From: Verrucomicrobiia bacterium
Lineage (GTDB): Bacteria > Verrucomicrobiota > Verrucomicrobiia > Limisphaerales > UBA8199
DNA length: 50,390 nucleotides
Assembly (NCBI GenBank): GCA_035946615.1
Contig: DASYZB010000065.1
Location: forward strand, 1 to 50,390
Direction: 5' to 3'
Under the pieces are notes generated by a model. That model ran no database searches and was not told the DNA's origin. It saw only the letters and a list, made by a program, of their open reading frames with translations. The position numbers were made by a program, and so were the translations under genes. Positions 49,915-50,390 of this stretch are shown one piece after another; position 1 is the stretch's first letter; each line of letters begins with the position of its first letter.

Positions 49915-50390
49915 TTACTTGCGACGGCGGAAGATCAGCAGCGCAGCAGCGCCGAGACCAGCCAATGCGAAGGTGCCCGGTTCAGGCACCGCTGCGATAA
50001 CATACAGTGAGAAGGGTGAGGTGATTGGTGTGCCTGCCGCTGTCGGTACTGTTCCAAACAACGGGAATGGAGGTAGTCCCTGCGCTCCGCCACCAGCTTC
50101 ACCAAAGCCAACGCTTGAGAGACCAAAGAAGGCCGAGCCATTCTTGACAGTCCAATTTCCACCATTCCACTGACCACCACTGAAGGTCGAGCCGTTGAGC
50201 TCTGCGGCAATGGTGCTCCAATCATGGCCGAGGTTTGAGGACCAACCAACAACTGCAAATGAGTTGGTGACACCTGGTGCCCAACCAGTTGTCGTCGCGG
50301 CGGTACTGCCTCCGCTCAAGCGACCACCCGCTGGTATATTTGTAGCATAGCTGCCAGTAAATGTCCAAGTGCCCCCAAGTAAGGCAGCAC
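49915..50390 (-). CDS. PEP-CTERM sorting-domain protein, partial at the window edge
   Basis: The frame is open from the window end to TAA at 49915, giving 157 or more residues with the N-terminus missing. It is rich in Gly, Ser, Thr and Trp (for example WTFTGSYATNIPAGG, ELNGSTFSGGQWNGGNWTVK) and ends in a PEP-CTERM signal: VPEPGTFALAGLG, a hydrophobic stretch, then FRRRK. The PEP-CTERM/exosortase system anchors such proteins to the surface or biofilm matrix in many Gram-negatives. No exosortase gene is in this window. A terminator follows. Confidence 0.88.
   Translation of the reverse strand, partial: AALLGGTWTFTGSYATNIPAGGRLSGGSTAATTTGWAPGVTNSFAVVGWSSNLGHDWSTIAAELNGSTFSGGQWNGGNWTVKNGSAFFGLSSVGFGEAGGGAQGLPPFPLFGTVPTAAGTPITSPFSLYVIAAVPEPGTFALAGLGAAALLIFRRRK

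Overview
The window looks like chromosomal DNA of a free-living, GC-rich, Gram-negative bacterium of the Verrucomicrobiota, most likely near Pedosphaera/Limisphaerales. This is an inference from several traits: very large secreted proteins built from Fn3-like, cadherin-like, PA14 and PQQ-propeller modules that end in a short aromatic 'FYR' tail; a PEP-CTERM sorting signal; a GreA with a very long N-terminal extension, as in chlamydial relatives; TPR proteins fused to multi-pass membrane domains; and many palindromic intergenic repeats. No rRNA, tRNA, CRISPR or phage module was seen.

Layout. 0.1-2.4 kb: a decayed secreted beta-helix-like gene and a palindromic repeat. 2.5-5.0 kb: a DUF1015 protein and a membrane acyltransferase. 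5.1-6.0 kb: a nucleotidyltransferase gene broken at a G7 tract and overlapped by a small upstream gene. 6.1-11.7 kb: a 1487-residue secreted multidomain protein and a YVTN beta-propeller protein, probably co-transcribed. 12.0-14.0 kb: dihydrolipoamide dehydrogenase preceded by two small translationally coupled genes. 14.0-17.9 kb: a CheY-like receiver, a FabG/PhaB-type reductase and a histidine kinase/NarL-type regulator pair. 18.0-21.5 kb: two tandem paralogous secreted proteins. 22.4-27.5 kb: a glycosyltransferase-PHP fusion, an orphan RelB-like antitoxin, a TIM-barrel sugar isomerase-like protein with a histone-like basic tail, a secreted protein and an entericidin-like lipoprotein. 27.6-32.5 kb: flippase, M20 deacylase, Sel1 protein, conserved hypothetical and sugar-nucleotide epimerase. 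32.6-42.4 kb: mostly housekeeping genes (GrpE-like, baeRF-like, GreA-like, rsmB, TPR, queG, aroK, thiD, HEAT). 42.6-50.4 kb: two inverted paralogous membrane-TPR proteins flanking a trypsin-like protease, a GspC-like protein and a REP-associated tyrosine transposase (RAYT), ending with a partial PEP-CTERM protein.

The most unusual part is the repeat biology. A RAYT gene (47.0-47.6 kb) sits between two copies of a 110-140 bp imperfect palindrome whose complete copy has perfect 12-bp terminal inverted repeats; two more copies lie within 3 kb. At least two other palindrome families are present: a pair of elements, each exactly 109 nt, 27 kb apart, and a scattered family related to CGCGAAGCGTC-TGGA. 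These repeats supply stop codons and start-proximal sequence to neighbouring genes. Also notable are the glycosyltransferase-PHP fusion, heptanucleotide tandem repeats at matching places in two paralogous genes, and a roughly 74-residue insertion inside the RsmB methyltransferase domain.
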